Below are positions 1 to 8,595 of a stretch of DNA of 64,000 bases, one piece after another (positions within the stretch are counted from its first letter, which is position 1; every line of letters starts with the position of its first letter). The stretch comes from Gracilariopsis chorda. Its lineage: Eukaryota; Rhodophyta; Florideophyceae; Gracilariales; Gracilariaceae. The stretch lies in the NCBI GenBank assembly GCA_003194525.1, contig NBIV01000155.1, positions 1 through 64,000 on the forward strand, given 5' to 3'. The position numbers and the translations under genes were made by a program. The notes below the pieces were generated by a model that was not told the origin of the DNA, did no database searches, and saw only the letters and a list, made by a program, of their open reading frames with translations.

Positions 1-360
1 GTTTGAAAAAGAGCACACCCGACTTGGTAGTCGCTCGAGTCCGTATCTACGGAGTATGGCAACCCAAGTTTTGGGAGATGTAGGATTGGTGCTGATGTGA
101 CAGCCTCCTTTAACGAGTTAAAAGCTTCCGATTGCTCGGGCGTGAATGTTCCCAGTTTTGTGGGTTCCCCTTTCGCAACAACGCGTTCAGGGGCGCTTGC
201 AGTATCCGAAAAGTTCGGGATAAACCGTCGATAGACGTTGACCAGCCCCAGAAAGGAGCGCAGTTCCGTTTGAGTACGGGGTTCTTTCGCCTCAACGAGG
301 GATTTGACTCGAGCTTTCTCGATCGCTAACCGTCCAGGACGGATAATGTGACCCAGATAC

Positions 361-377
361 TTCACAGTATCTGTGAA
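361..377. repeat. Perfect 7-bp hairpin in the YLGH coding region
   Basis: TTCACAG-TAT-CTGTGAA, a 7-bp stem with a 3-base loop. It is one of many such stems in gypsy A and sits in codons of the conserved RT motif VKYLGH. Confidence 0.9.
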
Positions 378-476
378 AAACTCGCATTTCCTCAACTTGA
401 GGGTAATTCCCGCATCGCGGAGTACGGTCAGCACGTCTCGGACGTGAGTGAGATGGTCGTCCAACGAGTTGGAGAA

Positions 477-491
477 GATGATAATATCATC
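477..491. repeat. Perfect 6-bp hairpin over the RT catalytic codons
   Basis: GATGAT-AAT-ATCATC, a 6-bp stem with a 3-base loop. On the minus strand these bases encode the D-D-I-I-I of the YLDD catalytic box, so the stem is made of codons for the most constrained residues of the enzyme. Confidence 0.9.
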
Positions 492-846
492 AAGGTAGAC
501 CAGACAACTCCCCCACTTAAAGCGGTTGAGTAGAATATCTACTGCACGCTGAAAGGTGGCGGGGCGTTAGTTCACCCAAATGGCATCCGCTTGAAGCGGT
601 ACGTTCCTGCATGGCAGGTGAATGCGGTTTTGTCGCGATCCTCCTGTCTGACAGGTACTTGCCAATATCCCCAATTGGCATCAAGGGCCGTGAACACGGT
701 GGCGTCTCCAAGGGATTCAATGCACTCGTCCATACGAGGGATGGGTTACGTTTCCCTAACAGTCACGGCATTGAGCCGGCGGTAGTCGACACAGAACCTC
801 CAGGTTCCGTCGGCCTTTAAAGCCAGTACAACTGGGGATGCCCAGG

Positions 847-868
847 GTGATTGAGCGGGCTCAATCAC
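847..868. repeat. Perfect 9-bp hairpin over VIEPAQS codons
   Basis: GTGATTGAG-CGGG-CTCAATCAC, a 9-bp stem with a 4-base loop. On the minus strand it encodes the V-I-E-P-A-Q-S stretch at the start of the RT domain. Confidence 0.92.
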
Positions 869-1645
869 ACGTGCGCAGAGCATCTTGTCCACTTGGGACT
901 GCTCCTCTTCCCGAGCTTTCGGACCTGCCCTGTAAGGGGGTTGTGCAACCGGTCGCGCACCGGGGATTAAATTGATCCGGTGTTCCGTTGCATTAATCTC
1001 GCCAAGCGAGCCATCCCACATTATGGTGAATTCCCGTAACATAGTACGGAGTTTGTCGCGGTGCGACTCTGGCACGTGGCTGAAGTCCAGCGCTTCAAGT
1101 GCTTTTTCCGGATCAATCCGGTCGTTGCTCGATGGAGCATTGTCCTGTGGAACAGGGGTGGTTCGCAATTCCAATTCCGAGTTACTCGGTATGTTCGACG
1201 CTGAAGTAGCAGTTTCCTCCCCCTCCTTAGACTTGACGTCTTCGGACGGCGGGGCGAACTCCTCAGAAGAGGTGGTAACTCCGAGTACATCGGCGGCTGT
1301 CATCGTTGTTGGCAGCATTCCCATAGGATGGGGGGTTACACTCCCAATTACTTGGTGTTTGACCAGATACTGGGGGTGTTTGCCGAGGTTGGCAACCAAT
1401 ATCCGGAAAGGGACATCCGGGGAAATGGAGACAATTCCATTAGCCAGTGCCAGCTGAGATTTCTCGTACAACGAGGCGAGGGGTTGTATAACCCGAAAAC
1501 CGTGTTGACGGGAATTTACCTGCACCCAGATTTGGGACTCAGCTGGTATAGAACCCGAGGCAGCGACGCGGAGCTTGGTGGACTTGCGGGACGCGGGCGC
1601 TGGTTCCTGCGCAGCAGGGAGCGGAATTTGTTTCCGAGAGGACCG

Positions 1646-2218
1646 CTATAGCGGGCGGCGAACAATCGGAACCGACGATCCGTCGTCAAGTTTTACACGC
1701 CTGAGGCCGGGCCTGATTGCGTCGACAAATCTGTCGCAGTGATCACATCCCAGTATGACTGGTGCTGCCAATGAACGGCAATCGATGAAGTCCAACTTCA
1801 TCACAGAGGTACCAAGTCTCACGACGAGGTCCACTGTGCCCACCGTTTGTAACGGATTGTTGTTCGCATCCGAAATGTCGGGGACCGCGTCAGAGCGGAT
1901 ACGCGACCGCACAAGCGGGGGTAACAATGATTCCACAACAAAGTTGGGGCCTGCACCTGTATCCAGGACGGTGGGAAACCTCACCATAAACTGGGGGTCA
2001 AGGCCAAGGTCGGCATAGACCTTATAATTGCGCTTGGCCAAGACCAACACTCTACCGGGAATCCGGGGATTTTTACTCCGTATCCACGGGCGATGCAACA
2101 CACCGAGGTGCGCAGAGTCCGCGTCAGCGGTGTCTCTCCTCGAGAGGACTTTCACCGGGGAGCGAGGCGAGGACGCCTCGGGCGCCAACAGCCTCGTTCT
2201 TGAGGACGCCTCTCCCAA
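1646..2218 (-). pseudogene. gypsy A aspartic protease region
   Basis: A minus-strand frame of about 190 codons lies between gag and RT. It contains the retroviral-type protease active-site motif LDTGAGPNFV (near residue 85) and, about 70 residues later, a second conserved block with VILGCD, matching the flap/ILG part of retropepsins. This enzyme cleaves Gag-Pol in the family. Position and motifs agree well. Fossil. Confidence 0.83.
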
Positions 2219-2235
2219 AGGGGAGACTCCCTCAG

Positions 2236-4409
2236 TTAGTTTTCCGCCTTCGGCGGTGGGTTGGTTTCCTCGACAACGAATGCTTCATCCCGTTGACGGT
2301 GGTTTCTATCCGCATAAGCGGGGGTTGCAACGGATGGTTGCGTGATCTCCCGAATCGGGGTGTAGGAAGCTTGCCGCGCACGCGGGGTCTGTGGTAGGGC
2401 ATGGGAAAAGTCCGTTTTAGCACGGAGGTAGGAAGCCGTCGGGACGGAACGTTTCTCCTCTGGAGTGAGGGCCTCATAATTTGCCACCAACTTGGCCATA
2501 TCCTTCAGTGAACAAATACACTGAGGAGAGGTATGGCCATGGGCATAGCACAGGTGGCAAATGAGAGCCAGCACCGCGACACGCGGACTATTATTTCGAG
2601 TATCGGAGAAGCGAACCGCAGGGCGGGTGTCAGTCCATCCAGGCCGTTGATAACGGGATTGACCGTTTGAAAACGGGAGTCGTTGGGGTTGAACCCGACT
2701 GTTACCACCGTATAGAACGGGATCTTCTGTTCCCGTATCAGGGGTCATCTCTGTCGTTGACAATAACTCACTGGTGGGTATCCACACACCATCCCCCTGC
2801 GCTAAATGCGCGGTATCAAATCCCTGTCCAGAGTTCCCATCCGCGGTGAGCGGGAGAGAGGAAGCTTCGCTTTCCAGCAACAACTCCTTGGCGGATTTAG
2901 ACCGATTGTTCGGAGTTCTTGCACGAAGTGCATCCCCTTCCGCTCGAGCGTGTTGGACCAGCTCGAGGTAGGTGATCCTTCGCTTTTCCTCCCGATAACG
3001 GGTAACTAAACTCCGGATTGCCGGGTCAAGACCATCAATGAACATGGTACTGCGCTCCCCAGCGGGGTATACGTTACCACATCTGTGGAAAGCCTTGTTA
3101 AGGCGCACCGAGTAATCGGTCTCAGTCTCTCCAGCACGCTGACGTGTATCTCGCAAAGCGAGGATAGCCTGCTGAATAGCGGTGTTGGTGGCGTAGGAGC
3201 GCAGAAGATACTGCACAGCCTCCGGCCAGCAAGTAACTCCTCCCTCGGAGGCGCGAGAAGATCCTCTGACAGAGGTGTATTGGTCCTCCGCCACTCCCCG
3301 TAAGAAATACGGTAAAGCCAAATAGGCTTGTCCCTCATTCATACCGAGGATATCGGCCTCCGCTACAAAGCGGGATAGGAAATCCAGTACTAGGACTGGG
3401 TCCTCTCCAGTAAAATACTGGTTGCGGAGCGATAGCTGCGTTCGCTTAATTCATTCTCGCACCTTTCCCGTACCACAGGGCCTACGTCCAAGTGACGAAT
3501 CTTCAAGCCGGTAGTACCGGTATGATAAAAGCTTCCGGTAATCCGGGTTTGTCAGTTTCAATTCCCGGAGACCGGGGTGTCTTCTCCCCTTCTGGAGGGT
3601 TCGGACCACACCTTCAGTGGCCGATGACCGCTTCGAGCGGGAGGAGTAGCCTCGCTTCTCGTCCTCCGAGTCGGAGTCCGAGGAGCTCGAGCTAACCGAA
3701 TGGTTTCGGGATGATTCCGATGATGTCGAAGAATCGGAGTCCGAATATTTCCGGTGGTGTTTCTGTCGATGACGGCGTTTCTTCTTCCCAGCAAGCTGGT
3801 CGTTGTGCGATGCCTCGTTCACCGGATCATCCGGGGATGGTTTGTCCATGACGACGAACTGCTCCAGCGTCTCCAGGCAGGCACCAATCCGATCAAATCG
3901 GGCTTCAACTCCTTCGATGAAGGCGGCGGGTTGTCCCAAACTCTCCAACACGGAGTTGACGTCAGACCGTAAAATACGGAGTTCCTCGGCGACCTCCTTT
4001 AGGGGGGTTGCCGAGACCACCTCTTGGAGGGATTTTTGTTCCCCTACAAGTGTGTCATGGGCGGTCCACAGAGCGCGGACCTGGGATTCCAGGGAAGTCC
4101 CCTGGGGGGTGTTATCGCCCGTTCCACGGGGCTTGAAGCCGCGACAGCGGGAGCAGGCCGGGGTGCCTGGGGCACTGCGGCAACAGCCGGAGTCGATGCT
4201 GCATTACCCTGCGGGGGTGATAACGAGGGCAAAAGGAGGTTCCGGGGTTCCCGGTCGGGGGTATCATTCCGCGATGAAGCGGCGCCAGCACGGCTGGAAC
4301 TTGTCCGTATAGGGATACGGGGTACGAACCGAACTTCGGAAGAGTCCGCGTTGTCGCGGGAGCGACTACGCGTAACCACTGGCTCCGCGTCGGAGGGATT
4401 TCTCGACAT
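2236..4409 (-). pseudogene. gypsy A gag (capsid-like domain plus zinc knuckle)
   Basis: Three neighbouring minus-strand open stretches (4,409-4,044; 4,020-3,451; 3,342-2,236) make up the gag region. The N-terminal part is proline/alanine/serine-rich. The middle has a serine/aspartate-rich and basic tract typical of disordered Gag linkers. The last part resembles the gypsy capsid-like (retrotransposon gag) domain, with YLALPYFLRGVAEDQY and a helical stretch. It ends with a CCHC zinc knuckle, CHLCYAHGHTSPQC, at about 2,530-2,575, which binds element RNA in the family. Fossil. Confidence 0.8.
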
Positions 4410-5310
4410 GAGAAAATACCGTTACGACGGGAAACGATCACGGAACTTCCGGTGAATGAAAACAAACCTCGTAAGAGGGAAAACAAAAACCGATTCTAGG
4501 TCAGGAGACCACTTTGTGGTGCAATGCCCAAAAGGGGAAAAACACCGAAAGACGTCCGGGATCTTCCTCTCACGAGGTGAACCCAGTTGGGTAGAGCCCT
4601 CCCACAGGTGTCACGGCGAAGCCGGTTTGTAAGACCAGGGACACCTGTCGCGACTCGCGCAGGGAGGTGAAGGCGAAGAATCGGTATCCGCTTGAGCGGG
4701 GTGTGATCCTCAGTAGAGGTATGTTTCCACGTAAGTGGGGGTGTGTGAGCGGATGCGCACACAAGGGCCGCGGATAGCGGGAGGTGCTACCCTAAAAAGG
4801 GGAAAAAGGAAGGACGAAGTGGGTCGCGAGAGCGACGAGCAGATACGGCAATGCCGGTGGACAGGACTCCCTATACAGGGCAAAACACCAATATGATTGG
4901 AACAATTAGTACTCCCAATGATGGGTCTCCTTTAGATGTGCAAGGGGGGTGAACTTCCGTACACTACGGTGCTTCCCTCCAAGGAGGAGTTGAGAACACG
5001 CGGAGGCGGTAAAGCTCAGAGCCAATTCCCCAGGTTGGGGTCCCTTGTTGGGGAAGTTTTACTGGTGCGACGGCAGTGCGCCGTCGCACTAAGTACTAGC
5101 TTCCCAGAATTGGGTGTGAAAATAATAAATAATATTAGCTAAAATACTCCACATTTCGTGGCAAAATCCAGTACTGTGGCCAACCGCCAATTGACCGAAA
5201 ACCGTGTCCCACGTGTCCATATCCACCATAGTGGGGCGTAGTTCATATACACACTACACAACCGATAATATCGGGAAAGCGTTCAAGTACCCAGAATCCC
5301 TCCCTGAGGG
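4410..5310 (-). repeat. Probable 5' LTR and leader of gypsy A
   Basis: About 900 bases with no convincing gene lie upstream of gag on the minus strand. The same mini-hairpin texture as in the coding part continues here, including a perfect 10-bp stem with a 5-base loop at 5,065-5,089 and shorter stems every few tens of bases. This is where a 5' LTR and primer-binding leader belong. I cannot prove LTR status because the other copy is outside the window. Confidence 0.5.
5065..5089. repeat. Perfect 10-bp hairpin in the non-coding end of gypsy A
   Basis: Arms GTGCGACGGC and GCCGTCGCAC with loop AGTGC. It is the longest perfect stem I found in this element and lies outside any credible coding region. 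Confidence 0.9.
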
Positions 5311-5312
5311 CG

Positions 5313-6227
5313 TTGCACTTCAATATACTCATGGCGAAGGAGTTCTTTCAAACCGACATTGTTACTGAAACAATGGTCGTACGGCTCCGGTCTGAGCATC
5401 TTTTAGAACTCCTTCGCATGAGGAAGGAAGGTAAACAACGGCAACGTAGGAAACGAAGCGTGGAGCGGAGCATTGGGAAGCAGACTGGAAAGGAAGAAGC
5501 TAGAAAGGACGAAGCTGGAAAGGAAGAGGGAACGGATTTGAATACAGTTCTGGGAGAACGGGAAGCAGGAGAAAGAAAGGGAATGGATGTTTTCAACGAC
5601 CCCTGTAGAGAGACGAATCTTCAGCCAATGCCCTTGGGTACGCGCGACGCTGAGGCGCGTGCTATACCGAAAAGCCAGCGACCAAAGCGTGTTCATGAGA
5701 TGAACCAAAGTTCTGTTCAGAGCAGTAGGATGTTTCTACCCCTGAAGATTCACATGAAGCGACGAGTGCAGTTTTCTGATTCTGCTCCGGTTTTAGGGGA
5801 CATTGTGAACACATTGATTGAGATAAGTGTATCACAGCGCTCCGAGGTGGTGCATAAAGCGCTAGATGAGAAAACTGGAAGACGCTCTGAAGTACGTGGA
5901 GTATCAGGTGTAATTGAGGAGCAGAAAAGGATTCAGAATGTAGAAGGTAGTGAAGTACACATGGAAATTGACGGACATTCACCAGCAAAGACGATCAGTC
6001 GGACACAGGCACAGGTAGAAGTTGAAGCTGAAGAAGGAGCGAAGGATACCGCGGCGCCTTCCGAGCTGAAGGCACAAACTGAAACACAGATTGAAGAGAA
6101 GAAGCAGGCTCCTGAGAATGGTGGTCAAGCTCAAGAGCTGAATGAAGAGCTGGCAGCCTGTTCTGATTCTCAGATACAGGAGAAGTCGCACATGGCGCTA
6201 ACATCAATGAATATGTGTGAAGGATGA
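5313..6227 (+). CDS. Charged, low-complexity ORF of 304 aa (unassigned)
   Basis: Function not recognised. The first ATG is at 5,313, just where the hairpin texture of gypsy A ends; a second ATG seven codons later is an equally good start. The protein is rich in E, K, R and Q. It has a basic patch (residues ~36-55, RKEGKQRQRRKRSVERS) suggestive of nuclear localisation or nucleic-acid binding, and a long E/Q-rich C-terminal half likely to be disordered or coiled. There is no catalytic motif. The next ORF (6,312) follows in the same direction after 85 bases and holds a MULE-like zinc-finger domain, so this may be its disordered N-terminal exon. It could equally be a random open stretch in E/K-rich sequence. 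Confidence 0.4.
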   Translation: MHFNILMAKEFFQTDIVTETMVVRLRSEHLLELLRMRKEGKQRQRRKRSVERSIGKQTGKEEARKDEAGKEEGTDLNTVLGEREAGERKGMDVFNDPCRETNLQPMPLGTRDAEARAIPKSQRPKRVHEMNQSSVQSSRMFLPLKIHMKRRVQFSDSAPVLGDIVNTLIEISVSQRSEVVHKALDEKTGRRSEVRGVSGVIEEQKRIQNVEGSEVHMEIDGHSPAKTISRTQAQVEVEAEEGAKDTAAPSELKAQTETQIEEKKQAPENGGQAQELNEELAACSDSQIQEKSHMALTSMNMCEG

Positions 6228-6311
6228 ACTACGAAGACCGGGTCATGTACTGAGGTTCAGGCAGACTTCCAAGAGAGATTTGAAAACAATGGAAGGAGTT
6301 CAGAGGTTGAT

Positions 6312-6962
6312 GTGAAACTTCAGGACGGTGGTGAATGTAAGAAAGATCTTGCGATGTCAAACAAGAGACTTGTCTCAGCTCTGAAAGGTTTAAAAGAGGT
6401 GTCTGACCTCCCTGCACTGGTTGCCTACATCGCTAAGAACTTTGGCTACCTCTATGCTTTACAATACTTCTCCGTGTCGCAGACTAGGAAGTCGTCTGCG
6501 CTGCTCACCGGAAACTTGCGGTATCTGCGGCACAAGTCGCAGTGCCGCTCCAACATTCGGGCAAAGTTCTATCCCATGGCGAGATGTTGGGTATTTGAAC
6601 AGGACCTGATACACACGCACACCCCTCAACAACTTCGATGCTCCGATGATGTTGTGAGAAGGAGGTTTGAGGGCAATCTCTCCTCTTTAGCCTCCCGTCT
6701 ACAAGAATGGGAAGAGGACATACGGAAACATGGAGAATATGTACGTCTGTCATCCATGTTTCGAACCATACCCCCCTTCCAGGGAGCAGAGTTCTACAAC
6801 AGCTCATCATGCTACCTCCTAGAGCATTCACATGGACCTTTATCTCAAAGCGATGCAGAAACAGGTAGCGAAGACGATAAGGCGTATGGCGACTCCAGTG
6901 GGGCTGAGGACTTTTATCCCTTCTATTGCGTGTTGCATAGCACGAAAAGCCTGAGAAGGTAG
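6312..6962 (+). pseudogene. MULE-type zinc-finger (FAR1/WRKY-GCM1-like) domain ORF
   Basis: 216-codon plus-strand frame. Residues ~65-112 read RYLRHKSQCRSNIRAKFYP...CWVFEQDLIHTHTP. The spaced cysteines, the 'W-V' strand and the final H-x-H match the FAR1/WRKY-GCM1 zinc-binding DNA-recognition domain that precedes the catalytic core in MULE transposases. The following segment is helical and then acidic (ETGSEDDKAYGDSSGAED). Family knowledge: this domain binds the element's terminal inverted repeats. The assignment rests on pattern, not a search; only part of the usual cysteine set is clear. Confidence 0.45.
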
Positions 6963-7320
6963 GTGTTTTTGATTTCCATGCTTCGCAAAGAGGAGTGCAC
7001 AAACCCAAACCCGAGCTTTGGAAGCAACGCTCCTTGGTTTCACAGGAAGAAGGTAGGCCGGTTTCCAATCTACCAAAGAGGCCGCAGCAAAGACCTATCT
7101 CAGGGGAAAGCATCGGGAAAGGTGGCGTAAGGGATGTAAAATGCTCGGATGGACTTCCGGATAACGCGTTTAACGTCGAGAGTGGCGGAAGGGGCGATTT
7201 TGGCATTAGCTCTTTTGAATCTGACCCCCTGCTGCTTCTACAAACTCCTTAACACAAACAGAAAGCGCGAAATGCGAGCGTGCAGCCCACAGCGCTGGGG
7301 GCGGCGAGTTAGGGTCAACA

Positions 7321-7752
7321 ATGAGTGAGGAGAGTGAAACTCTCGACGCAAACGTTGCATATGTGCAGCAGGTTTCAGATGAGCAATCCGTTGAAGACGA
7401 TGAGGCGCTGCTCATTGATCGATTCTTAGATGACGAAGAGGAGTTTCCTTCATGCTCCTTCGAAGACTCTGATGGTGGCATCCTGAATGAAGAAGAATCA
7501 GAATCAAAGGGGAAGGATGGCCTTGGAGAGAAGGACGAAACGTACTGGATAGAAGATGGTGATGAAGAACTGGGCACGGAATCCGTACAGAACACGATAC
7601 CGAATGAGAGAATTGAGGAGTGCTTTAAAGCAGCTTTCTTAGCCTATCTGGAAACCCTTCCTCTCAATTCTCCTGGTGTCACAGTTCTGAACGATGTTCA
7701 ATTTATCTCGGACTGCTTCGAGTACAGCTTATTCGTAAGGACTTCTATATAA
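7321..7752 (+). CDS. Acidic ORF of 143 aa between MULE domains (unassigned)
   Basis: Starts with ATG at 7,321 and is strongly acidic (runs of E and D across residues 1-95), then has a short hydrophobic-helical tail. No known domain. It lies between the zinc-finger ORF and the transposase core, in the same direction, so it may be an acidic linker exon of the same decayed gene. The stretch 6,963-7,320 upstream holds an 85-codon open frame with no recognisable feature. Confidence 0.3.
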   Translation: MSEESETLDANVAYVQQVSDEQSVEDDEALLIDRFLDDEEEFPSCSFEDSDGGILNEEESESKGKDGLGEKDETYWIEDGDEELGTESVQNTIPNERIEECFKAAFLAYLETLPLNSPGVTVLNDVQFISDCFEYSLFVRTSI

Positions 7753-8022
7753 TTTGGATAACGAAAGCGATCTCTGGATAAGGCAAAGTCTCCGAAGAGT
7801 CTTGGTGCTGAACGTGGTAATAGAAGGGAGCTGAAAAAGAGAATCTTGAGATGCGATCAATACAATAACAAGATGAAGCGATGCCTCTTCTCGATAAAGA
7901 TTAAGACGGAGGATTCTGGGCAGGAGGAAGATGGTGGAATGATCTACGTGGCTAATTGAAATGGTTGTCAACATGGACATGGTCTCTCTGGGAGCTTTGT
8001 TATTAGACATCTCAAGCTGCAA

Positions 8023-8595
8023 ATGCGTTCTGAAGCAATACATATGACGAACGATTTGCATATGAGCTTTAGAGATACGATACGATACCTGGAAGACAAG
8101 TACAATCAAAAGATAAATCCGGTATCACCGAGGAAGAAGTTGAGGTATGCTTCCTCCACAAGCAGTCCCCGCGATGTGGAATGTGTAAGGTTGTGTGACC
8201 TGCTCTTTTCATTGAGCCAGGAGGATGCAGGGAATAAGGGATTCTTCGCTACGGATGATTCGGGTAGGATGAAGTACGCTTGTTGTTCGTTTCGAGGGTG
8301 GATGGAAGGCTACCAGGAGTTCGGCGTTGTTCCGGGGGTATCTATTGATTGTAAAGCCATAGCTAATAGATACAGTTTCCCTCTGGCCACCATTAATGGA
8401 AGAGCCAATGATGGTCATGTTTTGACATTTTTCATGGGGTACATGTGCTCAAAAACAGAAGAGGACTTCGTACGAATTCTGTCGTACTTCAAGTCTATAG
8501 TCGCCCTCTCACAAGGAGCTACTTTCGTTGGTGTCTGTTTCCTGCCCATTCTTAAGCAATTGAATAGTGAGGCACGGTACATCGTCTTCTACTGA
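8023..8595 (+). pseudogene. MULE transposase catalytic core, 5' part only
   Basis: The frame shows the typical MULE order: a helical segment (VRLCDLLFSLSQEDAGNKGFF), a strand pair (DDSGRMKYACCSF), then GVVPGVSIDCKAIANRYSFPL, where D is the first catalytic aspartate in the usual 'lfiDaTykTNryk-PL' context, then ATINGRANDGHVLTFFMGYMCSKTEEDFVRILSYFKS. The second aspartate and the glutamate are absent. The match stops at about codon 165, where the DNA changes to gypsy sequence of opposite direction, so the last ~25 codons of the open frame are not MULE. Truncated and inactive. Confidence 0.68.

Larger units (their letters stand above)
1..1525 (-). pseudogene. gypsy A pol: reverse transcriptase region
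   Basis: The 1,525-746 part carries the linker that precedes a gypsy RT and then the RT entry motif VIEPAQSPWASPVV followed by FCVDYRRLNAVT. Further left the RFKRMPFG motif lies near 587-599, the catalytic YLDD box with IIIF near 477-494, and the YLGH motif near 350-375. The left end reaches the start of the RNase H/thumb region. In the living family this domain copies the element RNA into DNA in cytoplasmic particles. Fossil, slightly broken, truncated only by the window edge. Confidence 0.88.
1..5310 (-). mobile_element. Ty3/gypsy LTR retrotransposon A (hairpin-rich), 3' part outside window
   Basis: Reading leftwards on the minus strand the order is non-coding 5' end, gag with a zinc knuckle, aspartic protease, then reverse transcriptase running off the left edge. 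That is Ty3/gypsy order; integrase and 3' LTR would lie beyond base 1. Long open stretches and readable family motifs make it the best-preserved gypsy copy here; it is broken, with roughly five interruptions in the visible part. The whole element, coding and non-coding, is studded with short perfect inverted repeats, and that texture fades at about 5,310, which I use as its right edge. Family assignment is firm; the exact right boundary is inferred because the partner LTR is not visible. Confidence 0.88.
5313..8520 (+). mobile_element. Mutator-like element (MULE) gene region, decayed and truncated
   Basis: A run of plus-strand open stretches shares one direction: 5,313-6,227, 6,312-6,962, 7,321-7,752 and 8,023-8,520. 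The second contains what looks like the FAR1/WRKY-GCM1-type zinc-binding DNA-recognition domain of MULE transposases. The last contains the beginning of the MULE catalytic core. The 3' part of the core is missing because sequence from a minus-strand gypsy fossil takes over at about 8,510-8,590. Whether the first, highly charged ORF belongs to the same gene is inferred from direction and proximity only. No terminal inverted repeats were found. Confidence 0.55.

Noticed and set aside
972-1457. 161-codon plus-strand frame
   Set aside because: It is the complement of the gypsy A RT region, which has clear RT motifs on the other strand.
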